Source: Acidovorax sp. RAC01 (GTDB lineage: Bacteria > Pseudomonadota > Gammaproteobacteria > Burkholderiales > Burkholderiaceae_C). Taken from it: 64,000 nucleotides of DNA. The notes beneath the pieces are model-generated. The model did not search any database. It saw only the letters and a list, made by a program, of their open reading frames with translations, and was not told where the DNA came from. Positions 54,540 to 62,921 of this stretch are shown here, one piece after another (positions within the stretch are counted from its first letter, which is position 1; every line of letters starts with the position of its first letter). The DNA is taken from the NCBI RefSeq assembly GCF_001714725.1, contig NZ_CP016447.1, positions 1,317,001 to 1,381,000 on the forward strand, given 5' to 3'. Made by a program: the position numbers and the translations under genes.

Positions 54540-55171
54540 CCGACAGGGGCACCGCTGTGCCGTAGCGGTCTTTTTATGAACCTTATTGGCCGCTATGGCT
54601 TACTCCATATACCTTGATAGCTATTATTTAAATAGCTAATGCTTTGAACCTGCGACCCCTGCCCCCTACAGCCGCACCCCTGCCTGCAAACGCAGCACCA
54701 TCGCCGCTGCGAGCAGGCGTTTTCGGGCGGTGGCGGCATCACGGGGGAGACGAACCGCGTGACGGCGTTCTCGCGCCCGGCCGCCCACACCGCCGCCATC
54801 CCACCCCGGGCCAATGGTGGCCCGGGCCTGAACCACAACAACGGCGAACATGGTGCAGCGGTGAATTCGGACATCGGCGACGTCGTTGCGATCTCTGCGC
54901 CGCAGGACGACTGCACCGCGAGCCGGCTGGGCGTTCAGCGTCGCCTTCAGAACCGTCTGCACCCCTCAGCGTGCGCTTGCATCGGCAGCCATGGGCAGCC
55001 CGCGGCTGCGCAGCGCGCACGGCACTCTGCGTGAGCGGCTGCACGGCGGTGTCGGCCGCCAGGGCGCGCACACGCGGCCGGAAATTGAGCAAAAACACGG
55101 CCTGTCGCACGCTGTGATTGCCTCTTTAGCTACTACTTTCATAGCATTCAAAGGCAACAGCCACAGCCGCC
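54540..55171. other. 632-bp region without a supported gene
   Basis: Open frames exist on both strands, but all are Arg/Pro/His-rich readings of GC-rich DNA without a ribosome site or recognisable domain. The region has AT-rich edges with GATAGC-family stems at 54619-54637 (AGCTATT...AATAGCT) and about 55127-55146 (TAGCTACTACTTTCATAGC). It could be a decayed gene between two repeat elements. Confidence 0.5.
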
Positions 55172-55576
55172 CTACCCCTGCGTGTCGATCATCCGTTCGC
55201 CGCGGCCCAGCGGGTCGAGCGTGACCTCGCACCGTGGCGCGTTCTGCAGGTCGGGCCGATCGGTGCCGCCCAGGTTTTCCAGCGCGGTGAACTGGCCATC
55301 GAGGAACAAAAAGGTGGTGGTTGCAGCAAGGTGTTCCATGGCCTCCTTGGGGCCGGCAAAGCCGCTGCCGGCGGCCTTGTCACCGTCCAGCAGGTAGGAC
55401 CAGGCGCCGTCCTGCTCCGGGCCCATGCGGCCCAGGTCGATGAGCTTGTGCCTGATGTTGCCCGCGTACACACGCCCGCGCAGGGCATACAGCACAAACG
55501 GAATGCCGGCGGGGGGTGCGCCTGCACGCTCGGATGTGGGGGACGGGGCCATGGAACCGGAGGAAGCTGCAGCCAC
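55172..55576 (-). CDS. conserved-looking hypothetical protein
   Basis: 134 residues if translation starts at the GTG at 55576, which has AGGAG 6 bp upstream; internal or upstream ATGs lack a site. About 20 polar residues precede a compact region: IPFVLYALRGRVYAGNIRHKLIDLGRMGPEQDGAWSYLLDG and TTTFLFLDGQFTALENLGG. There is no signal peptide or membrane segment, and I do not recognise the family. It lies 70 bp after the SDR gene on the same strand. Confidence 0.65.
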   Translation of the reverse strand: MAAASSGSMAPSPTSERAGAPPAGIPFVLYALRGRVYAGNIRHKLIDLGRMGPEQDGAWSYLLDGDKAAGSGFAGPKEAMEHLAATTTFLFLDGQFTALENLGGTDRPDLQNAPRCEVTLDPLGRGERMIDTQG

Positions 55577-55646
55577 GGAAGACTCCTGAAACGGGGGGTG
55601 AACCATCAGACATTGGGCGGCGCAGTGCAGCGCCCCGCGGGGCGTG

Positions 55647-56699
55647 TCAGTCGCCCCGCCGCGGCGCAGCCGGGCGCCGGGCCGCCCAGATGCCGATGGC
55701 CAGGCCCAGCACGCCCAGCGCTGCCACACGCTCCACGGCCGTGCGCTGCGCCTTGCGCTGCCCGCCGTCGATGCCCGTGGCGCGCGATGGGGTGAACAGG
55801 TTGCCGTCTGAATGCGGCATGGGACGCGCCTTGTTCAGTGCGCGGCTGGTGGCCCAGCGCATGAAGGCGCCCAGGCCCTGCGGCGCCACGGCGTGGGCGA
55901 TGCGGCCCGGCAGCGCGGCAGCGCCCATCCACGTCACGGCGCGGGGGCGCGGGGCCTGGGCCAGCGCGACCACCGTGTGGGCCACGCGGCGTGGGTCCAG
56001 CAGCGGGACCCTGGGGTGGAGGTGGTGCCCGGTGTAGTTCGCCCCGTGCGACAGCCCCGGCGAGTCGACCCACGTGGGGGCTACGTCGCACACATGCACA
56101 TCAGGCAGGTCCGACACCTCGGCCCGCAGCGATTCGGACAGCCCGCGCAGGCCGAACTTGCTGGCGGTGTAGGCCGCTGCAAAGGGCGCGGGCACCCATC
56201 CGCCCACCGAGATCATGTTGATGAGCGTGCCGCGCCCGCGCTCGCGAAAATGCCGCAGCGCCGCGTGCGCGCCGTTCAGGTGGCCGATCAGGTTGGTCTC
56301 TACCACCTGGCGGTGGGCCTGCAGCGGCGTTTCGTCAAAGCGGCCCACGGCCCCCACGCCCACGCCGTTCACCCACACGTCGATGCGGCCGTAGTGGCGC
56401 AGCGCCGTGCTGGCCAGGTGGGCCACGGCCTCGGGGTCGGTCACGTCGGTGGGCACGCCCAGCGCGGCCGCAGCGCCCGCGTTGCGGCAGGCCATGGCCA
56501 CCGGGGCCAGCGTGTCGGCATTGCGTGCGGCCAGCACCAGGCTGGCACCGCGCGCAGCAAACGCCAGCGCCGTGGCGTGGCCGATGCCGCTGGACGCCCC
56601 CGTGATCACCACCACCTGGGCACAAGCGGGCGCGGTGCCGCCGGCTGCGGCGGGGCTCGGTACAGGGACGCTGGGGAAGTTCTTGCGGAGAAAAGCCAT
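55647..56699 (-). CDS. short-chain dehydrogenase/reductase with C-terminal membrane anchor
   Basis: 350 residues from the ATG at 56699 (MAFLRKNFPSVPVPSP), longer than a classical SDR. Cofactor motif TGASSGIGHATALAF, NGVGVGAVG for the NNAG position, Ser in NMISVGGWVP, Tyr/Lys in AYTASKFGLRGLSESL. After about residue 260 there is an extension ending in a hydrophobic run, VERVAALGVLGLAIGIWAA, that could anchor the protein in the membrane. The substrate is unknown. Confidence 0.88.
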   Translation of the reverse strand: MAFLRKNFPSVPVPSPAAAGGTAPACAQVVVITGASSGIGHATALAFAARGASLVLAARNADTLAPVAMACRNAGAAAALGVPTDVTDPEAVAHLASTALRHYGRIDVWVNGVGVGAVGRFDETPLQAHRQVVETNLIGHLNGAHAALRHFRERGRGTLINMISVGGWVPAPFAAAYTASKFGLRGLSESLRAEVSDLPDVHVCDVAPTWVDSPGLSHGANYTGHHLHPRVPLLDPRRVAHTVVALAQAPRPRAVTWMGAAALPGRIAHAVAPQGLGAFMRWATSRALNKARPMPHSDGNLFTPSRATGIDGGQRKAQRTAVERVAALGVLGLAIGIWAARRPAAPRRGD

Positions 56700-57041
56700 G
56701 GGGTTCTTCGGGTTCGGTCTGACGGTGCGGCACGCGCGCCAGGCTTGTGGGCCGGGTGCAGGTGGCGGGGCGGCGCGGCCATGCGGTGTGCCGCGCTGCA
56801 GTCCGTCTGTTTGTAGGCCCCAGACCGCGTCCGGCATGTAGGACGGCACCAGAACCTCGCGGGGGTCAAAAGGCATGCTACCCCCGCTCTTGCGCCCCAT
56901 TTGCACCCCATTTGCGCCCCTTTTGCACCCCTCCCGCGACCCGGGAACTCCTTCACAGGCGCGACATGGTGCGCGCCGGGGGTGGACAGGGCAGACCCCC
57001 GCCGATCTGCAGCCCGGCCTGGCCATCCCGTGCGTGCAGGG
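56700..57041. other. 342-bp intergenic region
   Basis: No supported gene between the SDR and DUF1439 genes. It includes a run of imperfect direct repeats, TTTGCACCCC/TTTGCGCCCC type, four units at about 56896-56932. The SDR promoter must lie here, but no clear pair of hexamers is seen. Confidence 0.45.
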
Positions 57042-57620
57042 CTACCCGGGCTTGCGCACAAAGGCCACGCTCAGGCCTTTTTCGGTCACGGTGATGGGCC
57101 CGGGCTCCAGCCCCAGGCCGTCGAGCAGGGCGGTGTCTTGCGGGCGAAGCTGGTGCAGCACCACTTCGCGCAGCGACTGCTCGGCCAGCACGGGGGCGTA
57201 GGCGTTGAGCAGCTCGGTGGCTGACGGCTTGAGGCCCGCCAGCTCCAGCCGGCCCAGCCGCAGCTGGTGCGCGCGCAGCGTGCGGTCGCTGGCCTCGTAG
57301 CGCAGGGCAAATTCCACATCGAACGAGCCGGGGTGGCTGCGGCGCAGCGCGGGGCCCGCGGCCTCGACATCCATGGTGGCGCCCAGCCGGTTCACGGCGG
57401 GCAGCAGGCGCAGGCGCGGCGCCTGCAGGGTCAGGTCCAGCAGGCCCGCCAGCGGCACGGTGCGCGGAAACTTCTGCGCCAGCATGTCATGCAGCTGCTG
57501 GGCCGACACGGTGTAGGCCGGCTGTGCCTGCGCAGCGTGCGGCAGGCCCAGCGCCAGCGCGGTGGCGGCCAGGCCTGTGCGGGCGGCGGCGGTCAGGAGT
57601 TGGCGGCGTTGCAGCAGCAT
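57042..57620 (-). CDS. DUF1439 family exported protein
   Basis: 192 residues with a twin-Arg-like or Sec leader (MLLQRRQLLTAAARTGLAATALALG, cleavage near AAQAQ). The mature protein has the YceB/DUF1439 pattern (YTVSAQQLHDMLAQKFPRTVPLAGLLDLTLQAPRLRLLP and ARYEASDRTLRAHQLRL-type strands, late LNAYAPVLAEQSLREVVLHQL). It is a periplasmic, possibly lipid-binding tubular fold. There is no Cys at the cleavage site, so it is not a lipoprotein here. Role unknown. Confidence 0.87.
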   Translation of the reverse strand: MLLQRRQLLTAAARTGLAATALALGLPHAAQAQPAYTVSAQQLHDMLAQKFPRTVPLAGLLDLTLQAPRLRLLPAVNRLGATMDVEAAGPALRRSHPGSFDVEFALRYEASDRTLRAHQLRLGRLELAGLKPSATELLNAYAPVLAEQSLREVVLHQLRPQDTALLDGLGLEPGPITVTEKGLSVAFVRKPG

Positions 57621-57678
57621 GGATGGATGGCTCCGTGGCGGGCGGGGCCCGGGGGTGCGCCGGAACGTGTGGGCGTTC

Positions 57679-57930
57679 TCAGCGCCCCACCACGGACCAG
57701 CCCGCCTTCTGGTTGGACTTGTCGTTTTCGTATTCCCAGGCGGTGCCGCAGCGGTCGCACACGTAGCGGGTGATGGTCACGTCGCCGTGGTCGCGTGCTT
57801 CCTTGCGGTTGCCGCGCTGCACCAGCTCGGCATGGCCCGGGGCCTTGCGCCAGTTGCGCTGGATGCCCTGGCACGGCTCGCACAGGGCCATGGGCTTGAG
57901 TTCGTTCTGTCGTGCAAGGTCTTTGGTCAT
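57679..57930 (-). CDS. small zinc-ribbon-like hypothetical protein
   Basis: 83 residues. Two Cys pairs, LCEPCQG (about residue 17) and YVCDRCGTAWEYEND (about residue 57), are spaced like a zinc ribbon. There are no membrane segments. It lies 58 bp upstream of the DUF1439 gene on the same strand. Function unknown; a nucleic-acid or protein-binding role is only suggested by the fold. Confidence 0.7.
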   Translation of the reverse strand: MTKDLARQNELKPMALCEPCQGIQRNWRKAPGHAELVQRGNRKEARDHGDVTITRYVCDRCGTAWEYENDKSNQKAGWSVVGR

Positions 57931-58048
57931 GGTGGGGCAGTTGGGGCGTGTGGTGTGTAGGCGGGGTTCGACGGAGTGTTCGGCGGTGGGTGTCTGGCAG
58001 CGGTTCGTCGGCGCGGGCGGCTAATGTACGGCAAGGGCGCGGGGGCGC

Positions 58049-58927
58049 TCAGGCGGGCGATGCCATCCGCAGCCTGCGCGCGGCCTCTTCGTCGCGTGCG
58101 TCGTCAATCTCGCGCAGCACGGCCTGCATGTCCACGTCCACGCGGTCGGGCGCGTAGCGGCCGGTGAGCGGCGTTTCGTTGCTCAGCAGGCCGCTCTGGT
58201 ACAGGCTCCAGATCTCGGGGCCGTATTGCGTGCTGCGCAGTTCGGGGGCGAACTGGCCAAAAAAGTCGCGCAGGTTGGCCACGTCGCGCATCAGCATGCG
58301 CTGGGCGTGGTTGTTGCCGGCGGCGTCCACGGCCTGCGGCAAGTCGATGATGACGGGGCCATCGTGGCCTTCTGCGCCATCCGGGCCGGGCAGGTGGGCC
58401 AGCAGGATGTTGAACTCCGACAGGTCGCCGTGCACCACACCCGCGCACAGCATGCGCACTACCTCGGCCACCAGCGTGGCATGGTGGGTGCGCGCGTCTT
58501 CTGGCGTAAAGCTCACGTCGTTCAGGCGCGGGGCGGCGTCGCCATGCGCATCGGTCACCAGCTCCATCAGCAGCACGCCGTCGTGGAAGTTGATGGGCTG
58601 CGGCACGCGCACGCCGGCCGCGGCCAGGCGGTACAGGGCATCGACCTCGGCGCTCTGCCAGGCGGCCTCTTGTTCTTGCCGGCCGAACTTGCTGCCCTTG
58701 GCCATGGCGCGGGCCGAGCGCGAGTTCTTAACCTTGCGGTTTTCGGTGTAGTCCACCGCCTGGCGGAAGCTGCGGTTGTTGGCCTCTTTGTAGATCTTGG
58801 CGCACAGGGTGTGGTCGCCGCTGCGCACCACGAACACCATCGCCTCCTTGCCGCTCATGAGCTGCCGGACCACGGTGTCGATCAGGCCTTCCTCGATGAG
58901 GGACTGCAGGCGGGGGGGAGCTTTCAT
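58049..58927 (-). CDS. RIO1-like serine protein kinase
   Basis: 292 residues from the ATG at 58927 (MKAPPRLQSLIEEGLIDTVVRQL). ATP-binding loop SGKEAMVFVV, Lys in LCAKIYKEANNRSFRQAVDY, catalytic loop VVHGDLSEFNIL and metal Asp in VIIDLPQAVD are all present, so it should be active. The group is close to the bacterial PA4780-type RIO kinases. Its targets in bacteria are poorly known. The neighbours give no clue. Confidence 0.9.
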   Translation of the reverse strand: MKAPPRLQSLIEEGLIDTVVRQLMSGKEAMVFVVRSGDHTLCAKIYKEANNRSFRQAVDYTENRKVKNSRSARAMAKGSKFGRQEQEAAWQSAEVDALYRLAAAGVRVPQPINFHDGVLLMELVTDAHGDAAPRLNDVSFTPEDARTHHATLVAEVVRMLCAGVVHGDLSEFNILLAHLPGPDGAEGHDGPVIIDLPQAVDAAGNNHAQRMLMRDVANLRDFFGQFAPELRSTQYGPEIWSLYQSGLLSNETPLTGRYAPDRVDVDMQAVLREIDDARDEEAARRLRMASPA

Positions 58928-59004
58928 CGGGTCCTGTGCGGGAAGGTAACCGGCGATTGTCGTCGCTGAGCGCCAAAGCGTCCGCGCGCGGGGCCGGACA
59001 ACGG

Positions 59005-59778
59005 CTACGGCAGTGCTGTGGGCGGGGCCGTGCGGGCAGCACGCAAGCGTGCGTGCGCTTCGCCCAGCCAATCGGGCGGCAGCTGGTGCTTGGACTGCAG
59101 GTAGTGGTGCGTGAACACGTCCAGGTAGGCCTGCAGCGTCTCGCCCGCCTGCGGCTCGCCGGCAAGGTCCAGGCACAGCGCGGCCACTTCGGCGGTGCAG
59201 AAGTGGTCAGTGCGGTGGGAGCGGCGCAGCTGGTAACGCGAGATTTGCTCGGGCTGCAGGCTCAGCACCGGCAGCTGCGCGAGGTACGGGCTCTTGCGAA
59301 ACATCTTGCGCGCCTCGGCCCAGGTGGCGTCGAGCAAGATGAACAGCGGGCGTTTTCCATCGCCCGCGCGGGCGGGTGCGGCCACCTGCGTCACCACGCG
59401 CTCGGGCGCGACGAACTCGCCGGGGAACACCACATACGGCGCCCACTGCGGGTCGGCCAGCAGCGTCAGCAGGGCGGGGTCCACCTCGGTACGGGCCCAG
59501 CCGAAGGCAAAGGTGTCGGGCACCACGTCGGCAATCAGCCACCCGGTGTTGCTGGGCTTCAGGGGCTCGATGTCGGCCATCAGCAGGCACATGCCGGCGC
59601 GGGTGGGCACCACGGGGTGCAGGGCGCACAGGCAGTGGCTGGGCACCAGGCGGCAGCCGGGGCAGCGCTCGCCCTTGATGCCACCACGCGCCATGAAGGG
59701 CTTGGCGCTGCGGGCCAGGCGGGCGGTGCGCAGGCGCGATACGGCGTGGGGTGTGGCGGGCGCGCCAGCGGTTGGCAT
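59005..59778 (-). CDS. DTW-domain tRNA-uridine aminocarboxypropyltransferase
   Basis: 257 residues from the ATG at 59778, which shares one base with the stop of the methyltransferase gene (TGATG). The N-terminal Cys cluster ERCPGCRLVPSHCLCA probably binds zinc. The DTW motif is in ILLDATWAEARKMFRKSPYL. The family (TapT/YfiP, TSR3-related) moves an aminocarboxypropyl group from SAM to uridine 47 of tRNA. It is coupled to a SAM-dependent methyltransferase. Confidence 0.87.
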   Translation of the reverse strand: MPTAGAPATPHAVSRLRTARLARSAKPFMARGGIKGERCPGCRLVPSHCLCALHPVVPTRAGMCLLMADIEPLKPSNTGWLIADVVPDTFAFGWARTEVDPALLTLLADPQWAPYVVFPGEFVAPERVVTQVAAPARAGDGKRPLFILLDATWAEARKMFRKSPYLAQLPVLSLQPEQISRYQLRRSHRTDHFCTAEVAALCLDLAGEPQAGETLQAYLDVFTHHYLQSKHQLPPDWLGEAHARLRAARTAPPTALP

Positions 59779-60389
59779 CAGCCGGGCCCGCCCGTGCGCT
59801 CCAGTGCGAACGTGGGCACCTCCGCCTGGCGGCTGAGCCACACGCCGCCGCCCAGCTCCACAAAGCCTTCGCGCAGCCCGCGCCGGTACAGCTCGGCCCG
59901 GTGGCGGAACACGCGGTTGTCGGTCAGGTCTTCGTCGATGGTGTCCTGCTCATAGTCGTCGCGCGAGACGGCCTCGACATACAGCGCGCCCTTGCTCAGG
60001 CGGCCCAGGTTGAGCAGTGCGGCTTTCAGATCGGGCGGGCTCAGGTAGGGCAGCACGCCCTGGCAGATGACGAGGTCAAACGGCGCGCTGGCCGCGTAGT
60101 CCACCACCGAGCCCTGCTGCCACCCGAAGCGCTCGCACAGGTACGGGCTGAACTCCACGCCCTGGTAACTGGCGCCAGGAAAGTGCTTCTCGACAATGCC
60201 CTTCCACAGGCCGATGCCGCAGCCCACGTCCAGCACGCGGTGCACGGGCACGCGCAGGTACTTGAGGTAGCTGCACACGAAATTGCCCAGCCGCTCCATG
60301 TGCTCCGGGTCCACCACGCTGGTCTTCTTGTCGAAATAAAAGCGCTGGTAGTAGGCCTCGTCGAAGGTGGTGGGGCTGGCGGATTTCAA
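59778..60389 (-). CDS. class I SAM-dependent methyltransferase
   Basis: 203 residues if started at the TTG at 60389, which has AGGA 9 bp upstream and directly precedes the conserved SPTTFDEAYYQRFYFD region; the longer open frame to 60644 is Pro/Arg-rich and unlikely. SAM motif I VLDVGCGIGLWKGIVEKHF, acidic strand YQGVEFSPYL, motif IV APFDLVICQGVLPYLS. The substrate is unknown. It is coupled to the DTW-domain enzyme, which suggests RNA, but small-molecule targets are possible. Confidence 0.83.
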   Translation of the reverse strand: MKSASPTTFDEAYYQRFYFDKKTSVVDPEHMERLGNFVCSYLKYLRVPVHRVLDVGCGIGLWKGIVEKHFPGASYQGVEFSPYLCERFGWQQGSVVDYAASAPFDLVICQGVLPYLSPPDLKAALLNLGRLSKGALYVEAVSRDDYEQDTIDEDLTDNRVFRHRAELYRRGLREGFVELGGGVWLSRQAEVPTFALERTGGPG

Positions 60390-60525
60390 GGGGCGGGGTC
60401 CTGTGGTGGAGGCCCTGCGCGCATTCAGCAGGGAGGGCGGCAGGGAAGGCGGCTGCAAGGGCCGCAGGGGCGCAGAGTATCCCCCACCGCGCGGTGCCGG
60501 GGCCCAGGGCGACCCGGCACGCCCG

Positions 60526-60915
60526 TTACTGCGCAGGCTTGGGCGGGCGGTGCAGCACGCAAAGCTTGTTGCCGTCGGGGTCGCGCACATACGCCAGGTA
60601 CAGCTTGCCCGTAGGGCCTTCGCGGTAGCCGGGCGGATCTTCACACGTCACGCCCCCGTTTGCCACACCTGCAGCGTGGAAGGCATCGGCCTGCTCGGGC
60701 GAGGCCGCCGCAAACCCGATGGTGGTGCCGTTGCCATGGCAGGCGGGCTCGCCGTTGATGGGGGTGGAGATGGCAAACGTGCCGGCGGCGCTGCGGTAGA
60801 AATACCGGTTCTTGTTGGCCACACCCGGGGCCACACCCAGGGTGCCGAGCACGGCGTCATAGAACTTGCGCGAAACCTCGAGGTCGTTGACCCCCAACAT
60901 CACATGGCTGAACAT
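60526..60915 (-). CDS. glyoxalase/VOC family protein
   Basis: 129 residues from the ATG at 60915 (MFSHVMLGVNDLEVSRKFYDAVLG), preceded by an AGGAG-like site (AAGGAGCAGGC). It is a single VOC domain ending YLAYVRDPDGNKLCVLHRP, with metal-type residues His and Glu at the usual ends (SHVML, CHGNGTTIGFA). It may be a lyase or a thiol-dependent detoxifying enzyme; true glyoxalase I function is not shown. Confidence 0.88.
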   Translation of the reverse strand: MFSHVMLGVNDLEVSRKFYDAVLGTLGVAPGVANKNRYFYRSAAGTFAISTPINGEPACHGNGTTIGFAAASPEQADAFHAAGVANGGVTCEDPPGYREGPTGKLYLAYVRDPDGNKLCVLHRPPKPAQ

Positions 60916-61068
60916 GCCTGCTCCTTGATTCTGATAAGTGAAACGGCGGCGCCCCGACAAACCGCGGGCACCACTGGTGATCGTACGGGCGGCAGGGCAC
61001 AGGCGCCTGTCGCGCACGAAACGCCCCCACAACGGCACAGCGCAGCCCGCCTTGGCATGATGGCCGGC

Positions 61069-61647
61069 ATGCTGCTGCCCACCCATTTCACCCCTGTACC
61101 GCTGGACAAGGCCTACCGCCTTATCAACCATGGCCCCACCGTACTTGTGTCTGCCGCGCATGGCGGCGAGCGCAACGTGATGGCCGCCGCTTGGGCCTGC
61201 GCGCTCGACTTTGTGCCGCCCAAGGTGACGGTGGTCATTGATAAGGCCACCCGCACGCGCGCGCTGGTGGAGGCCAGTGGCCACTTTGCGCTGCAGCTGC
61301 CCACAGCGGCCATGGCGGCGCTCACGCTGGGCGTGGGCACCGACAGCGCGCGCACCATGCCCGACAAGGCCGGCCGCCATGGTGTGCAGTGGTTTGATGT
61401 GCCAGGCCATGCCGTGCCCCTGGTGCAGGGCTGCGCCGCGTGGCTGCTGTGCCGCGTGGTCCCCGAGCCGCACAACCAGCAGGCCTACGACCTGTTCATC
61501 GGCGAGGTCGAGGCCGCCTGGGCCGATGACCGCGTGTTCAGGCACGGCCACTGGGAGTTTGAGGGCGCACCCGACGCGCTGCGCACGCTGCACTACGTGG
61601 CGGGCGGGCAGTTCTATGCCACCGGGGCATCGGTGAAGGTGGGCTGA
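61069..61647 (+). CDS. flavin reductase-like domain protein
   Basis: 192 residues from the ATG at 61069 (MLLPTHFTPVPLDKAYRLINHGP); ATGs at 61057 and 61060 are also in frame. The FMN-binding split-barrel pattern is seen: PTVLVSAAHGGERNVMAAAWACALDFVPPKVTVVID, then TRALVEASGHFALQLP. It resembles the DIM6/NTAB flavin reductase group that supplies reduced flavin or acts alone as an oxidoreductase. It is divergent from the VOC gene by about 150 bp. The partner is unknown. Confidence 0.87.
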   Translation: MLLPTHFTPVPLDKAYRLINHGPTVLVSAAHGGERNVMAAAWACALDFVPPKVTVVIDKATRTRALVEASGHFALQLPTAAMAALTLGVGTDSARTMPDKAGRHGVQWFDVPGHAVPLVQGCAAWLLCRVVPEPHNQQAYDLFIGEVEAAWADDRVFRHGHWEFEGAPDALRTLHYVAGGQFYATGASVKVG

Positions 61648-61916
61648 CAAGAAAGGGATCGGCAGCGCTCACGCGCTGTCTGCCTTGCCGAAGCCCGGGC
61701 GCACGCGGTACGCGAAAGCGCTGCAGAGATGACTGTTGGTGTTGCCGTGCCAGCCCGGCCCGCAGCGCCGCGGTGGCCGATGCCTGTGCGGCATTCGTGG
61801 TACCGTCCATCCCCCATTCGCTGAATGGATATTACGGGCGCAGCCTGCGAGCAGGCCACCCGCGCTGCGGGCCCGCCCCGCCCCGGTTTTTGTTCCCTTC
61901 CACCTGATCCACTTCC

Positions 61917-62813
61917 ATGTCCAGCGGCATCCTGTACGGCCTGTCGGCCTATGTCCTGTGGGGGCTGTTCCCCCTGTTCTTCAAGCAGCTGCAGGCCGCT
62001 GCCGCCACTGAGGTCGTGCTGCACCGCATGGTGTGGTCGCTGGTGTTTGTGCTCATCGTGCTGGCCGCGCTGCGCCGTTTTGCCTGGCTGGCCGATGTGC
62101 GGCGCAACCCCGCGCTGCTGGGCAAGTTTGCGGTGTCGGCCGTGCTGCTGGCAGCCAACTGGCTCACCTACATCTGGGCGGTGAACAACGGCCATGTGCT
62201 GGATGCCAGCCTGGGCTACTTCATCCTGCCGCTGGTGAACGTGGCGCTGGGTTTTGTCTTCTTGCACGAACGCCCGCGCAAGGCCCAGTGGGTGGCGTTT
62301 GCGCTGGCGGCCAGCGGCGTGCTGTGGATGGCGCTACAGACCGGCCGCATGCCCTGGATCGCCCTGCTGCTGGCGCTCTCGTTCGGGTTCTACGGGCTGA
62401 TGCGCAAGGTGGCCGTGCTGGGCGCGCTGGAGGGCATGTCGCTGGAGACCATGCTGCTGGCCCCCTTGGCCCTGGCCGCGCTGCTGTGGGGCAACCACAC
62501 CGGCCAGTGGCCCGCGCACGACAGCCACACCTGGCTGTTCTTCGTACTTAGCGGCCCCGTCACTGCCATCCCGCTGCTGCTGTTTGCCGCCGGTGCCCGG
62601 CGCGTGCCGCTGTCCACCATGGGCTTTTTGCAGTACATCACCCCGTCCATCCTGGCGCTGATGGGCGTGTTCCTGTACGGCGAAACCTTCGACGGCCCGC
62701 GCGCCGTGGGCTTTGTGCTGATCTGGGTGGCGCTGGCGCTGTACAGCGCCGAGGGGCTGTGGGCGGGGCGGCGGGCGGCAGCAGCCAAGGCGACTGAACC
62801 GCGCGCAGCTTAG
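61917..62813 (+). CDS. rarD: RarD-type EamA transporter
   Basis: 298 residues and ten predicted membrane segments in two EamA halves. The opening SSGILYGLSAYVLWGLFPLFFKQL and segments NWLTYIWAVNNGHVLDASLGYFI and LQYITPSILALMGVFLYGE are typical of RarD (chloramphenicol-sensitive protein) in the drug/metabolite superfamily. Substrate unknown. The preceding 270 bp hold no gene. Confidence 0.92.
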   Translation: MSSGILYGLSAYVLWGLFPLFFKQLQAAAATEVVLHRMVWSLVFVLIVLAALRRFAWLADVRRNPALLGKFAVSAVLLAANWLTYIWAVNNGHVLDASLGYFILPLVNVALGFVFLHERPRKAQWVAFALAASGVLWMALQTGRMPWIALLLALSFGFYGLMRKVAVLGALEGMSLETMLLAPLALAALLWGNHTGQWPAHDSHTWLFFVLSGPVTAIPLLLFAAGARRVPLSTMGFLQYITPSILALMGVFLYGETFDGPRAVGFVLIWVALALYSAEGLWAGRRAAAAKATEPRAA

Positions 62814-62921
62814 AAGATCGCGCGCAGGTCAGGGCCGGGTCTCCTGTCAGGACAGCGTTTGCTCGCATTTTCGATCTCCATTTGCACCCGACCCTGCCAC
62901 ACCGTGGAGTAAATTGCACCG

